From: an uncultured Verrucomicrobiales bacterium | Lineage (GTDB): Bacteria; Verrucomicrobiota; Verrucomicrobiia; Verrucomicrobiales; Akkermansiaceae | Direction: 5' to 3' | Assembly: GCA_937885815.1 (NCBI GenBank) | Contig: CALABM010000082.1 | Coordinates: 1-12,697, forward strand | DNA: 12,697 nucleotides | Shown here: piece by piece, positions 12,553 to 12,697 of the stretch | How positions within the stretch are numbered: the stretch's first letter is position 1 | Layout: each line of letters starts with the position of its first letter | Program-made: the position numbers and the translations under genes | Notes under the pieces: model-generated | What the model was told of the DNA's origin: nothing | What the model saw: only the letters and a program-made list of their open reading frames with translations | Database searches by the model: none

Positions 12553-12614
12553 GTTGTGAGCTGTTTTCTGCGGTTATTAGCCCTATTTTATGCAAATTTG
12601 GGCATTTTTAGGGG

Positions 12615-12650
12615 AAAGAAAAAACGCCTTGCATTTTCATGCAAAGCGTT
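12615..12650 (-). terminator. Terminator of the tRNA-Leu gene, half supplied by the element
   Basis: On the minus strand AACGCTTTGCAT (12650-12639) pairs with ATGCAAGGCGTT (12634-12623) around a GAAA loop (one T-G pair), followed by a T-rich run. The first arm overlaps the att repeat (from 12643), while the second arm and T run are element DNA. Integration therefore gives the reconstituted tRNA gene a terminator. Confidence 0.7.
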
Positions 12651-12697
12651 GATTTTCAGCTACCGCAGACGGGACTCGAACCCGTACAAACGTTACC
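12643..12697. other. attR: right 55-bp direct repeat, 3' end of host tRNA-Leu
   Basis: Identical to 1-55. On the minus strand it holds the acceptor 3' strand, T arm and part of the variable arm of tRNA-Leu. The 5' part of the gene must lie beyond 12697. The restored tRNA is expected on this side, because the left copy lacks a proper 5' acceptor strand. Confidence 0.88.

Noticed and set aside
12323..12595. 90-aa open frame on the minus strand near attR
   Set aside because: It reads through the arm repeats and AT-rich DNA, has no ribosome site or recognisable motif, and has unlikely composition.
1..12697. Defence cargo such as restriction-modification or abortive infection genes
   Set aside because: No methyltransferase, restriction enzyme or known abortive-infection domain is recognisable. 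The ERCC4 nuclease sits in the replication operon, which favours a replication role.

Overview
This window looks like one complete integrated mobile element of about 12.6 kb. It is bounded by identical 55-bp direct repeats (1-55 and 12643-12697) that lie over the 3' part of a tRNA-Leu(UAA) gene on the minus strand. The gene set is that of a phage satellite: a tyrosine integrase, a terminase-small-subunit-like protein, a repressor with a divergent partner, small DNA-binding proteins, an ERCC4-type nuclease, a zinc-finger/TOPRIM primase, a P-loop helicase-like ATPase, and a large coiled-coil protein that resembles a phage tail tape measure. No capsid, portal, terminase large subunit, lysis or conjugation gene is visible, so the element would depend on a helper phage for particles. 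The host is uncertain. The integrase style and the GC-rich, often Shine-Dalgarno-less gene starts would fit a member of Verrucomicrobiota (for example Akkermansia), but this is inference only.

Layout. Left end: attL and a tRNA remnant (1-about 105), tandem TGTCGGGAA repeats, then the integrase gene (196-1440). The gap 1441-1879 holds an AT-rich stretch with six TGTAGTA motifs (origin candidate) and stem-loops. Next are two small genes, each apparently read from a promoter placed so that the mRNA starts at the ATG: an arm-binding-domain-like protein (1880-2155) and a TerS-like protein (2395-2790). From 2791 to 4195 there is no convincing protein gene. Instead there is an AT-rich repeat region (2791-3070), several short repeat families, and three consecutive promoter-to-terminator units (3384-3535, 3720-3906, 3927-4034) that look like small RNA genes.

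The switch region lies at 4259-4926: a leftward repressor with an HTH followed by a ribbon-helix-helix (RHH) domain, facing a rightward 42-aa RHH protein, with a perfect 17-bp palindromic operator between them. The rightward block then runs to 12096: a hypothetical protein, two AlpA-like HTH proteins, the ERCC4 nuclease, another RHH-like protein, the primase, the ATPase and the tape-measure-like protein. Several of these overlap by ATGA. The block closes with a strong terminator (12121-12160). The right end (12161-12642) holds a second GTAGT-core repeat array with AT-rich DNA, a second copy of the TGTCGGGAA repeats, and a leftward terminator for the tRNA that is half element and half att DNA.

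Proposed working (inference): the repressor/RHH pair holds the element quiet. On derepression the primase, ATPase and nuclease replicate the excised circle, perhaps from two GTAGT arrays that would lie about 2 kb apart in the circle. TerS-like and tape-measure-like proteins would then redirect a helper's packaging and tail assembly.
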